This document shows, piece by piece, positions 51,547-59,932 of a DNA stretch of 64,000 nucleotides. The DNA lies in NCBI GenBank assembly GCA_017469115.1, contig JAFUGY010000014.1, forward strand, positions 1 to 64,000, given 5' to 3'. Under the pieces are notes generated by a model that had not been told where the DNA came from, made no database searches, and was given only the letters and a program-made list of their open reading frames with translations. Position 1 is the stretch's first letter, and every line of letters begins with the position of its first letter. A program made the translations under genes and the position numbers. The DNA is from Oscillospiraceae bacterium. Lineage in GTDB: Bacteria; Bacillota; Clostridia; Oscillospirales; Oscillospiraceae.

Positions 51547-53120
51547 ATCGTTCCCTCTTCCAAGTTTTCGATTGAAAGCGTCTCATAGTGCTGTGCGAGC
51601 AGTTTTTCTCCTGCTACACCGTCCAGATGCACATTCTTCACGGAGATCTCCCGCACATTGTCCAGATAGAGCCCCAGCCTGCATCGCTCTTCCGCAAAGT
51701 TTTCCATTGCCGGGATCCCGGGTTTTGCATCGGATGCAAAACGAACGGTCACATTTTCAAAGCAGACTTTCTCAATCGGGCTTTCCGGTAACCCGTCAAT
51801 ATAGCAGGCAGCAACCTGTGCATCCGTACAAACCATGTTGGAAAAGCAGAACGTTCCGAGGTTCGGCGTTCTCTCATCAACGGGCAACGCCTCTCTGGAC
51901 CATACATACTCGCTTTCCCGGTCAGGATCGCAGCAGTTATACCACATGTTAATGACGACAGGTGTCAGCACACCTTCCATTCGAATATTATCAAATTCAA
52001 CATCCGTCACCCGGCAATCTTCTCCGCGTCCGCGCCGTGTCTTGATGCGCAGTCCCCGGTCCGTTCCGCGAAACAGGCACTGGCTTACTTCCAGATCCTT
52101 TACTCCTGCTCCGATTTCACTCCCGAGTGTAATCGCCCCATGCCCGAATTCCATCAGGCAATTTCGGATTACATGGCGTCTTGCGGCACATTTCAGTTTT
52201 TTGCCCAGTTCCATTTTACCGGATTTAATGGCGATGCAGTCATCCCCCACGCTGAAACGGCAGCCGATAATTTTCACGCCGTCACATCCCTCCGGGTCGA
52301 GGGCGTCCGTGTTGGGGCTGTTTTTCGGTGCCTTCACCGATACGTCGTAAAACCCGATCTCTTCCGAGTAGTAGGGGTGAAGCTGCCAGGATGCGGAATT
52401 ACATCCGGTTACTCCGTGCAGAATCACGTTTCTGCAACGGTTCAGAAACACCAGTCTCGGCCTTGCCGCTTCCAGCTCCCGGAAGACTTTCCACCAGTCA
52501 CTGTTCTGTGCATTTCCGTCAATCATGCCCGGTCCGATAATACGGATGTTTTCCGCATACGAAGCCGCGATCACGGATTGATACATCGGCATCGCATTCC
52601 CCTCAAATCCGCCGAAGTAAACCTCTTCTCCCGTATTCTCATCCGGAAGGATCGGAGGGATAATCGGATAATCATCCCGGTTGGAAGAGGCAACCACTCT
52701 CGCGCCTTCCCGGAGCTCCAGTGTAATGTTGCTCTTTAAAAACAGCGGTGCCGTCAGATAATCTCCCGGCGGAAATACCAGCCGCGCCCCGCTCGGCATG
52801 CATGCAATGGCTGTTTGAATCGCCTTCGTGTCGTCCGTCACTCCGTCACCCACAGCTCCGAATGCCTGCACATTCAAAGCGCAACGCTCGGCAGAGGTCC
52901 GAAAAGAGATTTTCTCCTTCTGTCCGCTTTCAAAACAGAGCTCCATCCTGTAGTCCGTATCCGGATTCAGGGAGAAAAGGGAAAAAACATTTCGCTCTTC
53001 TTCCCGCAAAAGCTCTCCGTTCAGAATGATTCGGAATCGTTCCTCATGAAAATATGCTGCTTTGCCGGAAAGTTCAAAACAACCTGCGGTAGAAGAAATT
53101 GTCAATACCTTGATCATCAT
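51543..53120 (-). CDS. Intracellular polygalacturonase-like hydrolase, GH28
   Basis: Hydrolyses galacturonide links in pectic oligomers. The 525-residue protein has an N-terminal beta-sandwich-like segment (about 1-85), then the beta-helix start NVQAFGAVGDGVTDDTKAIQ, catalytic NTDALDPEGC, VGDDCIAIKSGK, GHGAITLGSEIG and RGLRIKTRRGRGEDC. All three catalytic Asp positions are kept. No signal peptide, so it likely works inside the cell on imported fragments, as exo-type or rhamnogalacturonan-acting members do. Starts ATGATG; coupled to the membrane-protein gene upstream by ATGA. Confidence 0.92.
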   Translation of the reverse strand: MMIKVLTISSTAGCFELSGKAAYFHEERFRIILNGELLREEERNVFSLFSLNPDTDYRMELCFESGQKEKISFRTSAERCALNVQAFGAVGDGVTDDTKAIQTAIACMPSGARLVFPPGDYLTAPLFLKSNITLELREGARVVASSNRDDYPIIPPILPDENTGEEVYFGGFEGNAMPMYQSVIAASYAENIRIIGPGMIDGNAQNSDWWKVFRELEAARPRLVFLNRCRNVILHGVTGCNSASWQLHPYYSEEIGFYDVSVKAPKNSPNTDALDPEGCDGVKIIGCRFSVGDDCIAIKSGKMELGKKLKCAARRHVIRNCLMEFGHGAITLGSEIGAGVKDLEVSQCLFRGTDRGLRIKTRRGRGEDCRVTDVEFDNIRMEGVLTPVVINMWYNCCDPDRESEYVWSREALPVDERTPNLGTFCFSNMVCTDAQVAACYIDGLPESPIEKVCFENVTVRFASDAKPGIPAMENFAEERCRLGLYLDNVREISVKNVHLDGVAGEKLLAQHYETLSIENLEEGTI

Positions 53121-53761
53121 GTTTCCTTTCTCCGCGCCTTTTCCTTTGCATCCTCCAAAATCTGTTGCAACAGATGCTTGCAGGCGAGAAACAGCAAATC
53201 AACGCCGAGATAAAAGAGCCCGAATAAAACCGGTTCCACTCCGAGCGGCACCGTCCCGGTTGCCCCGGTCACGGCGATAATAGCCGTGTTTATCCCCGTA
53301 TACAGCAGATATACAAAAAACAATACCGCAAACGCATACAGAATGTTCAGCGGAAAACTGGCATACCCTTTTTTCGGAAACATCATCCAGCGGTCATTTT
53401 CCCCTTTTGTCTGTGCATAAAACCGCAGAATATTGTTCACCAGCAGATCCGTGACAACTCCCATGGCAATTCCAAGCACCACAAGCTGATCCAGCACATC
53501 TGCCAGATAATTGCCGAGCCCCCAGAAAAAGAAAAAACAGACTGCACCGTTAAACCAGAACTTGATCAGCAGTACCTTAATCCATTCTGCCAATGAAATT
53601 CTGTGCCGTGTGCGATATCGGTTCAACTCCTCCCTGGATACTTCGGGAGAATTGCTCTCATCCGCGTTTACAAGGTCTTCAACCGCCTTCGTATGCAGCT
53701 TGTAGTATTCTGCCGTGCTGCGTTCTTCCTGTGTGGGTGGTCTTCTCTTGGTCTTCGCCAT
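53117..53761 (-). CDS. Small polytopic membrane protein D, unknown function
   Basis: Not recognised. 214 residues: a hydrophilic, charged N-terminus of about 60 residues with a coiled-coil-like stretch, then four predicted membrane helices (about 62-85, 92-115, 138-162, 178-200) and a basic tail (EDAKEKARRKET). ATG at 53761 has AGCAGGAAAA before it; a longer start has none. The stop overlaps the GH28 start. It is one of four small membrane proteins (with 53831, 55477 and 55974) that surround the first ATPase gene, so a role in oligosaccharide uptake is the best guess. Confidence 0.7.
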   Translation of the reverse strand: MAKTKRRPPTQEERSTAEYYKLHTKAVEDLVNADESNSPEVSREELNRYRTRHRISLAEWIKVLLIKFWFNGAVCFFFFWGLGNYLADVLDQLVVLGIAMGVVTDLLVNNILRFYAQTKGENDRWMMFPKKGYASFPLNILYAFAVLFFVYLLYTGINTAIIAVTGATGTVPLGVEPVLFGLFYLGVDLLFLACKHLLQQILEDAKEKARRKET

Positions 53762-53830
53762 TTTTCCTGCTCCCATCATAAGGATGGGAGGCCGAACAGG
53801 AGCCTCCCATACATATCATGCCGCCTGCTG

Positions 53831-54379
53831 TTATTCGGAAAGTTCGATTTCATCAAGCTTCCCGTTGTCCTCCACCTCTACCGAAGTCTTGATCGAACGC
53901 AGAATCTTGGTGTAAACCGGCAGCAGCGCAACCAGCACCACGCCGATGCAGAGCGTGATGACATGGGAAAGCAGCATCCGATAGGCATTCGTAATATAAT
54001 CTTCCGCCGCAATCGGATTTTCCGCGCGCGTCAACGCGGTCAGAATCAATCCGCGATACTGCAAATCGCAGAAAATGATCGCTGCAATCATTACGAACAT
54101 CAGCACCAGCATAGGAATATTCACTTTTTTCCGATGCGGAAAGGCATTGCTGAAGCATACAAAGGCCAGCATGGAAAACAGCATGGTGATAAAGCCGTAA
54201 AGCCCCATCCCTACGCCCTGGATTCTGGCCGTTGTGTGCGAAACATAAGTCAGATTTAACGAATAAATCAAAAACGCAATGACAAATACCAACAGCGGGA
54301 TCGTTTGCGGTTTGCGTTTGAGAGATACAACGATCTTCCGGAGGAATTCCGGCATATGGGAGGCATTTTTACTCTTCAT
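53831..54379 (-). CDS. Small polytopic membrane protein C, unknown function
   Basis: Not recognised. 182 residues with four predicted helices (about 25-45, 55-80, 88-108, 130-155), short basic N-terminus (LKRKPQT) and acidic C-terminus (EVEDNGKLDEIELSE). Its start overlaps the stop of the ATPase gene by four bases, indicating coupled translation. I see no enzyme motif. Confidence 0.72.
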   Translation of the reverse strand: MKSKNASHMPEFLRKIVVSLKRKPQTIPLLVFVIAFLIYSLNLTYVSHTTARIQGVGMGLYGFITMLFSMLAFVCFSNAFPHRKKVNIPMLVLMFVMIAAIIFCDLQYRGLILTALTRAENPIAAEDYITNAYRMLLSHVITLCIGVVLVALLPVYTKILRSIKTSVEVEDNGKLDEIELSE

Positions 54380-55464
54380 TTGTTGCTCTCCTTCCGAATC
54401 GCGTTGGTTGTCTCTTTATCAAAGAAGTGCTTTCTGGTAAAGGATACCTTTACCACATCCCCCTCCTTATAATTGCACCATCCGCGAAGTTTCGCTGTAA
54501 TCTTATCATCTGCCGATTTTGAAGTTCCCAGATGTCCGTGAACCAGTGTGTTCATGCCGAGGTTCTCATTGGAAAACACTCTCACCGGCACATCTCCGCC
54601 TTCTGCAATATTCTCCGGCCGTACGCCCAGTGTAATGGTCTTTCCCTGATAATCCTTCAGGATCTCTGCTTCTTCATCGCTCAAAGCCGTACGGAACTGG
54701 CTGCCGATCAGTTCTTTCTTCTCTACCTTTACATCAAAGAAGTTCATCGGCGGAAGTCCGATAAAACTGGCAACAAACAGGTTTGCCGGGGAGTCATACA
54801 GCTCCAGCGGTGTGCCGATTTGCTGTACATGCCCCATCGACATACAGACGATTCTGTCTGCCAGTGTCAAGGCCTCTGTCTGGTCATGTGTAACGTACAG
54901 CATCGTTGCCCCAAGCCGTTTATGCAGCAGCAGAATCTCCCGTCTCGTGGCGCCGCGAAGCTTTGCATCCAGGTTGCTCAAAGGTTCATCAAACAAAAAG
55001 AGCTTCGGGTTACGTACAATCGATCTTCCCATTGCCACGCGCTGTCGCTGCCCGCCGGACAATTGAGACGGCTTCTTGTTGAGCTGGCTGGTCAATCCCA
55101 GAATCACAGCCGCAGCCAGCACCTTTTTGTGGATTACATTGGGGTTTTCCTTCCGCAGTGTCAGCGAAAAGGCCATGTTTTCATAAATGGTCATATGCCC
55201 GTACAAAGCGTAGTTCTGGAAAACCATCGCCATGTCGCGATCCTTTGCCGGCGTTGATGTGATATCTTTCCCATCCAGAATCAGCTTTCCGGCGGTGATA
55301 TCTTCCAGGCCAGCAATCATGCGCAAAGTCGTGCTTTTCCCGCATCCCGACGGCCCGACAAATACAATAAACTCTCCGTCTTTTACGTCGAGGTTAAAAT
55401 CAAAAACAGCCTGAACGTTATTGTCATAAACTTTGTCAATATGTTCCAAACGAAGTTCTGCCAT
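54376..55464 (-). CDS. MsmX/UgpC-type sugar ABC ATPase (first in operon)
   Basis: ATPase of 362 residues. Walker A GPSGCGKST, Q-loop FQNYALYGHMTI, signature LSGGQRQRVAMGRS, Walker B LFLFDEPLSNLDA, THDQTEALTLADRI, and a C-terminal TOBE domain. It shares the same fold and near-identical first 60 residues with the ATPase at 49273, so the two probably arose by duplication. It lies between two pairs of four-helix membrane proteins and coupled to one of them, closer to the permease and binding-protein genes than the second ATPase. Confidence 0.92.
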   Translation of the reverse strand: MAELRLEHIDKVYDNNVQAVFDFNLDVKDGEFIVFVGPSGCGKSTTLRMIAGLEDITAGKLILDGKDITSTPAKDRDMAMVFQNYALYGHMTIYENMAFSLTLRKENPNVIHKKVLAAAVILGLTSQLNKKPSQLSGGQRQRVAMGRSIVRNPKLFLFDEPLSNLDAKLRGATRREILLLHKRLGATMLYVTHDQTEALTLADRIVCMSMGHVQQIGTPLELYDSPANLFVASFIGLPPMNFFDVKVEKKELIGSQFRTALSDEEAEILKDYQGKTITLGVRPENIAEGGDVPVRVFSNENLGMNTLVHGHLGTSKSADDKITAKLRGWCNYKEGDVVKVSFTRKHFFDKETTNAIRKESNK

Positions 55465-55476
55465 TTCTCCGCCTCC

Positions 55477-55977
55477 TCACGCTGTTTTCTTTTCGAGCTC
55501 AGCCATATGGGCGCTCAGCTCTTTGCACCGTATGATCCCGATGACTGCTCCGGCCAGACAACATGCAGCCGAAACCAGCAGATAGATCACCACACGAATA
55601 TGCTGTGGGTTCTCCATCACCCGGTATACCGTTCCGCCGATGGTTACCTCCGTTGCCGCCGCCTGTGCAGGCAGAATGAAAATACGTACTATCTGCAGTA
55701 CTCCGATCACGATCAGCACCCAGCAGTACCCGATTTTATAGTTTTTCACACCTTCAGAGGAGAGAAAAGCTGCCAGCATAAATACAAGGTTGTAAATAAT
55801 GGATGCTCCGATACGGATCTGATAATAAAAATTCCCTACATTGTGACCGACATCCGATTTATAAAGGTTGATAAAGTAAAAAACGTTAAAAAGAATCGCA
55901 ACAATCACCAGCGTGGAAGACAACGTGTTTTTCGTAAAACGCATCCGGTCTCTTCGGATATACTGTTCTTCGTTCAT
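55477..55977 (-). CDS. Small polytopic membrane protein B, unknown function
   Basis: Not recognised. 166 residues, four predicted helices (about 20-38, 55-72, 82-102, 128-148), with a loop of about 25 residues between helices 3 and 4 (ATEVTIGGTVYRVMENPQ) that would face outside. Start overlaps the stop of the next membrane protein gene (55974-56567) by four bases. Confidence 0.72.
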   Translation of the reverse strand: MNEEQYIRRDRMRFTKNTLSSTLVIVAILFNVFYFINLYKSDVGHNVGNFYYQIRIGASIIYNLVFMLAAFLSSEGVKNYKIGYCWVLIVIGVLQIVRIFILPAQAAATEVTIGGTVYRVMENPQHIRVVIYLLVSAACCLAGAVIGIIRCKELSAHMAELEKKTA

Positions 55978-56567
55978 GCTGCAGCTCCTTTCCCGGCTTC
56001 AATAAGCTGTTTTTCCTGCTTCATCAACTGAAATTTCCAGATCAGGTTTGCGATCAGCAAAATACTCGCCGCAATCGCAAGTGCAAAAACCAGGGCGTGA
56101 ATATCAAACCAGAAAGTGGATTCCGTGTAGAATGTATTCCTTTTGTTCGAAAAATCTTTCAGCGCCTCAAAGTCAACCTCGTTGAGATATTGTGCCTTGA
56201 AAGCAAGTATCTGCACACGCGCCCAAACGGTAACCGCTATGCTTGCCACCACATGGATTGCCGTTGCAGCAACATTTCCGATATAATATCTGCGGCGCAC
56301 GTGCGTGCTCGTGATAAACAGCAGCACACTCGTCAGGATCAGCGCAATACCCGCATGCAGAAACTGTCTGTTGAATCCCTGCATATCATAATAGATCAAA
56401 GCTCCGGCAACGGGGTTGCGGGCAGGATTGTCAGGGGTCCTGATCGTAAAGTACAGCGACTCGTACAGATCCGTCATGATCCCAAGCGCATAGAGGAAGA
56501 TTATCACGCTTGCTGCAAGCGCGAAAAAGCAGACCGCCTTTTGAAATCTCAACTGCCTTTTATACAT
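55974..56567 (-). CDS. Small polytopic membrane protein A, unknown function
   Basis: Not recognised. 197 residues, four predicted helices (about 10-30, 68-88, 98-118, 153-175); loops of about 35 residues lie between helices 1-2 and 3-4. Helix spacing resembles proteins B and C, which suggests common origin, though sequences differ. GGGGAGG ribosome binding site. First gene after the binding-protein gene, separated by a 203-base gap with a hairpin and repeats. Confidence 0.72.
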   Translation of the reverse strand: MYKRQLRFQKAVCFFALAASVIIFLYALGIMTDLYESLYFTIRTPDNPARNPVAGALIYYDMQGFNRQFLHAGIALILTSVLLFITSTHVRRRYYIGNVAATAIHVVASIAVTVWARVQILAFKAQYLNEVDFEALKDFSNKRNTFYTESTFWFDIHALVFALAIAASILLIANLIWKFQLMKQEKQLIEAGKGAAA

Positions 56568-56603
56568 AGTGACCTCCCCGTCTAACCATGGTTCTCTTGG
56601 TTC

Positions 56604-56633
56604 CCGGAAAGAGCTTTAAAAAGCTCTTTCCGG
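56604..56633. terminator. Perfect palindrome after the large binding-protein gene
   Basis: Fourteen-base arms CCGGAAAGAGCTTT / AAAGCTCTTTCCGG with only AA between. Lies inside the operon between the binding-protein gene and the small membrane-protein genes; it could attenuate transcription or stabilise the upstream mRNA. Confidence 0.65.
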
Positions 56634-56640
56634 AATATCA

Positions 56641-56683
56641 AAGGTAAATATTTGCTAATTTTTAAGGTCGATATTTGCTAATT
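56641..56683 (-). repeat. Two 20-base direct repeats
   Basis: AAGGTnnATATTTGCTAATT at 56641-56660 and 56664-56683 (18 of 20 identical, period 23), beside the palindrome. On the minus strand they lie upstream of the membrane-protein genes and could be regulator sites. The rest of the gap to 56770 shows no gene. Confidence 0.6.
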
Positions 56684-56770
56684 ATAATTCTGTTATGTGA
56701 TTCCAAACCCCTCGGCGCGGCGCACCGTACCCGGTAGCGTGGAACAAGATCATCATCCGTGCGTACTGAA

Positions 56771-58885
56771 TTAACCCAAGGATGCGTAATAATCCTGCAG
56801 ATCTTCCCATGCCCATTCTTTCACGTCAAGATAGGCAATGTCACTCCAGGTATCGGCAACCGTTCCCGCTGCTTCTTCCGGAGAAGAGAATCCTTCAAAG
56901 GTCAATCCGGATGCAATCACATCCACCAGAACGTTGACTTTATCGTCGCCCTTCTGCTGGCTGAACTGATTCGTCAGATCCGTATAGGTGTTGAGCAGGT
57001 CATTGTCCGCCTTCGTGGTGGGCAGCACCGTCGGGATGGATGTGTACCACGGATTCTCCGTGATGGCCAGTTCCGGATGCTTAATGGTGCCGAGGCCGAT
57101 TGCTGTGGAGATATGGCCTGCGCCTTCGCGTCCTGCATCGGTGGTGCACTGGAATTCAAATGCCTGGCTCTTGGCAAAGCTCAAAGTCGAGCCGAGATAG
57201 AAGCGTGCATAGTTGGTGTAGTTTCCGTTCGCCTTTGCCCACAGCTCTTCGCGTGTTACGTCGGCAATCTCCGGCATCTCCGTTCCGTTGAAGCTGAAGG
57301 TGACATAGCTTCCGTCGTCATTCGTCTTAATGAATGCATCCGGGCCGTAAGACATCAGAATCATGCCCTCCGGGCTGTATGCAAAGTCAATCAGGGCAAG
57401 TGCTGCGTTCAGCTTATCGGGATTTCCGTCCACACCGGGAACCGAGATTCCCCAGCCGTCCGTTTTCACGGAGCGCCAGGATTCGGTAAATCTCATGTAA
57501 ACGCCGTTGTCATCCGTTCCGTCATACCAGCGTGCCACCGGCACCATCACAGCCATATACTTCTCGCCGGCTGCCTTGTCCAGCACCGTCTCGTTGTAGA
57601 TGGTCTGCGTCTGGTTATAGTCGTAATGCATAAAGCCGAGGTCATTTTCCAGATAAGTCTTGGTGCTCTCTTCTTCTTTGTTGACAAATGCCGTGGAGAT
57701 CAGACCTTCCACTGCCATGTCATGCATACGATCGAGTGCAACATACGTCTCTGCTTCCGATCTTGCATCGTGGAGCATTCCGTCCGTTCCGACGTAGAGG
57801 TAATCCTGGCGGGATTCCAGACCGCGGATACCGAACAGATGTCCTGCAAAGCGGAACATATCGACGCGGCGCTGGTTGTTGTTATCCTCACGGGTGAAGA
57901 GGCCCTGCACCTTGTCCGTGCCGTTGAGAGTCTGCGGGTTTGCAACCACACATCTTAAAAGGGCAACCAGTTCATCGGCATCCCATGCTGCATTCTGGCC
58001 GACAAAGAGGTTGGAACGCTCTGTTCCGTAATATCCGTCGTATGCTGCGTCAATGTAATCTCTCAGCATATTCACGGCAGCAACACCGTCAACCGTTCCT
58101 GCTGCCAGTGCATCATTCATCACAGCCACAATGTTTCCTGCTGCATCATAATTCTTGCTGATGGTTTCAACAGCAGTTCCGTCAAGCGTCACAACATCAA
58201 CATCCACACTGCCTTCCGTCGGCATGTAGGGTTCATAAGCAGCGGGTGCAAGTGCATTGCATGCATCGGCCGCAAATGCGCCTTCACCGTCCAGCAATTT
58301 GCTGACCCAGTCAACTCTCATGAGCGGCATACGCTCAATGTCGTTTACACCGTCAAAGTAAGGGGAGAAGTAGATAGCACCCGTGTCAACATTGCCGGTG
58401 ATGGAAAGCCGTACGATCGGGTTTGCTTCCAGATAGGCCTTGAAGTTCGGCATCTGATCCAGATATTCTGCAATGTTAACAATCGATCCGCTCTCGCCGT
58501 ACTCGCTCAGCTTTGCGGCAGTTCCGCTCAGCATATCCACTTCTTTGAGCTGTTCTTTCCAGTAGTCAAACTCAGCGGATGCGGCATTGCCCTGATATTT
58601 GTTCTCAAATACCACGCCCAGCACATTCTGCACCTCAACCCAGGTCGGCTTCAGGTCGCCGGAGTTGTAGGTCTTGCCGTCTGCCAGCGTAATCCCTGCG
58701 CCTGCCGTCTCTGCATCGAAGAACAGGCCCGTCTTTGCGCTGTTATAGCCGGTTGCCATGCGCAGAACCGTTCCGTCTGCATAGCTCAGTTCGCCGTAAT
58801 CTGCCGATGCGCTGAAGCCCACCAGCAGGGATACTGTCATGCACATCACAAGCAGCATCGCCAGCATTGTTTTTGCCTTTTTCAT
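56771..58885 (-). CDS. Large extracellular solute-binding protein of the pectin-oligomer importer
   Basis: Binds oligosaccharide for the LplB/LplC-type permeases encoded upstream. 704 residues, longer than ordinary maltose-type proteins (about 420), similar in length class to YtcQ/LplA-like proteins of rhamnogalacturonan importers. Signal peptide (1-30) ends SASA|DYG; there is no lipobox Cys at the cleavage site, so it is probably not a classical lipoprotein. AGGAGG precedes ATG. Separated from the permease gene by a double-hairpin repeat at 58945-59016. Confidence 0.85.
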   Translation of the reverse strand: MKKAKTMLAMLLVMCMTVSLLVGFSASADYGELSYADGTVLRMATGYNSAKTGLFFDAETAGAGITLADGKTYNSGDLKPTWVEVQNVLGVVFENKYQGNAASAEFDYWKEQLKEVDMLSGTAAKLSEYGESGSIVNIAEYLDQMPNFKAYLEANPIVRLSITGNVDTGAIYFSPYFDGVNDIERMPLMRVDWVSKLLDGEGAFAADACNALAPAAYEPYMPTEGSVDVDVVTLDGTAVETISKNYDAAGNIVAVMNDALAAGTVDGVAAVNMLRDYIDAAYDGYYGTERSNLFVGQNAAWDADELVALLRCVVANPQTLNGTDKVQGLFTREDNNNQRRVDMFRFAGHLFGIRGLESRQDYLYVGTDGMLHDARSEAETYVALDRMHDMAVEGLISTAFVNKEEESTKTYLENDLGFMHYDYNQTQTIYNETVLDKAAGEKYMAVMVPVARWYDGTDDNGVYMRFTESWRSVKTDGWGISVPGVDGNPDKLNAALALIDFAYSPEGMILMSYGPDAFIKTNDDGSYVTFSFNGTEMPEIADVTREELWAKANGNYTNYARFYLGSTLSFAKSQAFEFQCTTDAGREGAGHISTAIGLGTIKHPELAITENPWYTSIPTVLPTTKADNDLLNTYTDLTNQFSQQKGDDKVNVLVDVIASGLTFEGFSSPEEAAGTVADTWSDIAYLDVKEWAWEDLQDYYASLG

Positions 58886-58944
58886 TGTTTCCTCCTTAAA
58901 ATATTTTCATTTCCGAATCTATGTTGAACGGGCTTTCCCGTACC

Positions 58945-59016
58945 AACCTTATAAGCCTTCCCCTGCGGGGAAGGTGGCTCACCGCGTCCCCCGCAAGCGG
59001 TGAGACGGATGAGGTT
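58945..59016. repeat. Paired-hairpin intergenic repeat element
   Basis: Hairpin 1 CCTTCCCC-TGC-GGGGAAGG (58956-58974); hairpin 2 CTCACCGC / GCGGTGAG (58978-58985 with 58997-59004). The ends AACCT and AGGTT are inverted. It resembles REP-like paired-hairpin elements scattered in gut Clostridia (from memory). Sits inside the operon between permease and binding-protein genes. Confidence 0.65.
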
Positions 59017-59023
59017 CTCGAAA

Positions 59024-59914
59024 TTATTCCTTCACGCCTCCGACGTTTGTTCCTTTTGCAAAGTATTTCTGTATAAACGGATAAATAATCAGGATCGGAA
59101 CAATCGAGCACACAATCAATGCATAAATGATGGAGTCGGAAGCATAAACCTCATTCCATCCTGCAATAAACTCCGCATCCCTGTACTGTTCCAGCAATTC
59201 ACGGATAAATACCTGAAGTGGCTTCTCAAAACTGTTCGAAATCATCTGCCTTGCCCAGAAGTAACCGTTCCATCTCGAAATGGCAAAGAACAGCGCTACC
59301 GTTGCAATGGTTGATTTGCTCATCGGAATATATACCGTGCTCAGAACCTGAAATTCCGTCGCTCCGTCGACAATCGCAGCTTCCTCAATTTCCGAGGGTA
59401 CTCCTTCAAACGCATTACGCAGCAGGATGATGTTCATGGCGGCCATACCCATTGCAATAACCACCAGCCATTTGTCGTCCATTATGCCGACACTGTTGAA
59501 AACCGTCTTCGTCTGCAGATAATTCAGATACTGCGGTACAATGCCCGCCGAAAACCACATGGTGAAAACAAGAAAGAAGTTGAAGATTTTCCGGAACAGC
59601 AGCCGTTTCTTGGAAAGTGCATACGCACCCAGAATCGAGTATCCCAGAGCCCAGATGGTTCCGTACAGCGTAAGGAACAGCGTGTTGGAATAGGCATTCC
59701 AGAACATATTGTCGTTGAACATCTTCTTGAATGCGTCAAACTGGATATTCTTCGGCAGCAGGATAATCTCGTTGTAGTCCACCTCATGCGCTCCGCTGAT
59801 CGATGCCGAAACCGCATAAACGAAAGGATACAGGCATGCAAGCGCAAAAACCGTGAGCAAAGTGTAGCTGATAATTTTGAAAATCAGCTCGGATGCTTCT
59901 AATTTTCTCTTCAT
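59024..59914 (-). CDS. Carbohydrate ABC transporter permease, LplC/MalG-like
   Basis: Inner-membrane permease of the CUT1 class, 296 residues and six helices. The cytoplasmic EAA loop reads EIEEAAIVDGATEFQVLSTVYIPMSKS (split), with the conserved EAA---G. LP of the usual ending is replaced by IP. C-terminus FIQKYFAKGTNVGGVKE is typical of LplC/YtcP relatives. GGAGGGC precedes ATG. Confidence 0.9.
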   Translation of the reverse strand: MKRKLEASELIFKIISYTLLTVFALACLYPFVYAVSASISGAHEVDYNEIILLPKNIQFDAFKKMFNDNMFWNAYSNTLFLTLYGTIWALGYSILGAYALSKKRLLFRKIFNFFLVFTMWFSAGIVPQYLNYLQTKTVFNSVGIMDDKWLVVIAMGMAAMNIILLRNAFEGVPSEIEEAAIVDGATEFQVLSTVYIPMSKSTIATVALFFAISRWNGYFWARQMISNSFEKPLQVFIRELLEQYRDAEFIAGWNEVYASDSIIYALIVCSIVPILIIYPFIQKYFAKGTNVGGVKE

Positions 59915-59932
59915 AATGCCCTCCTGTCTTTC

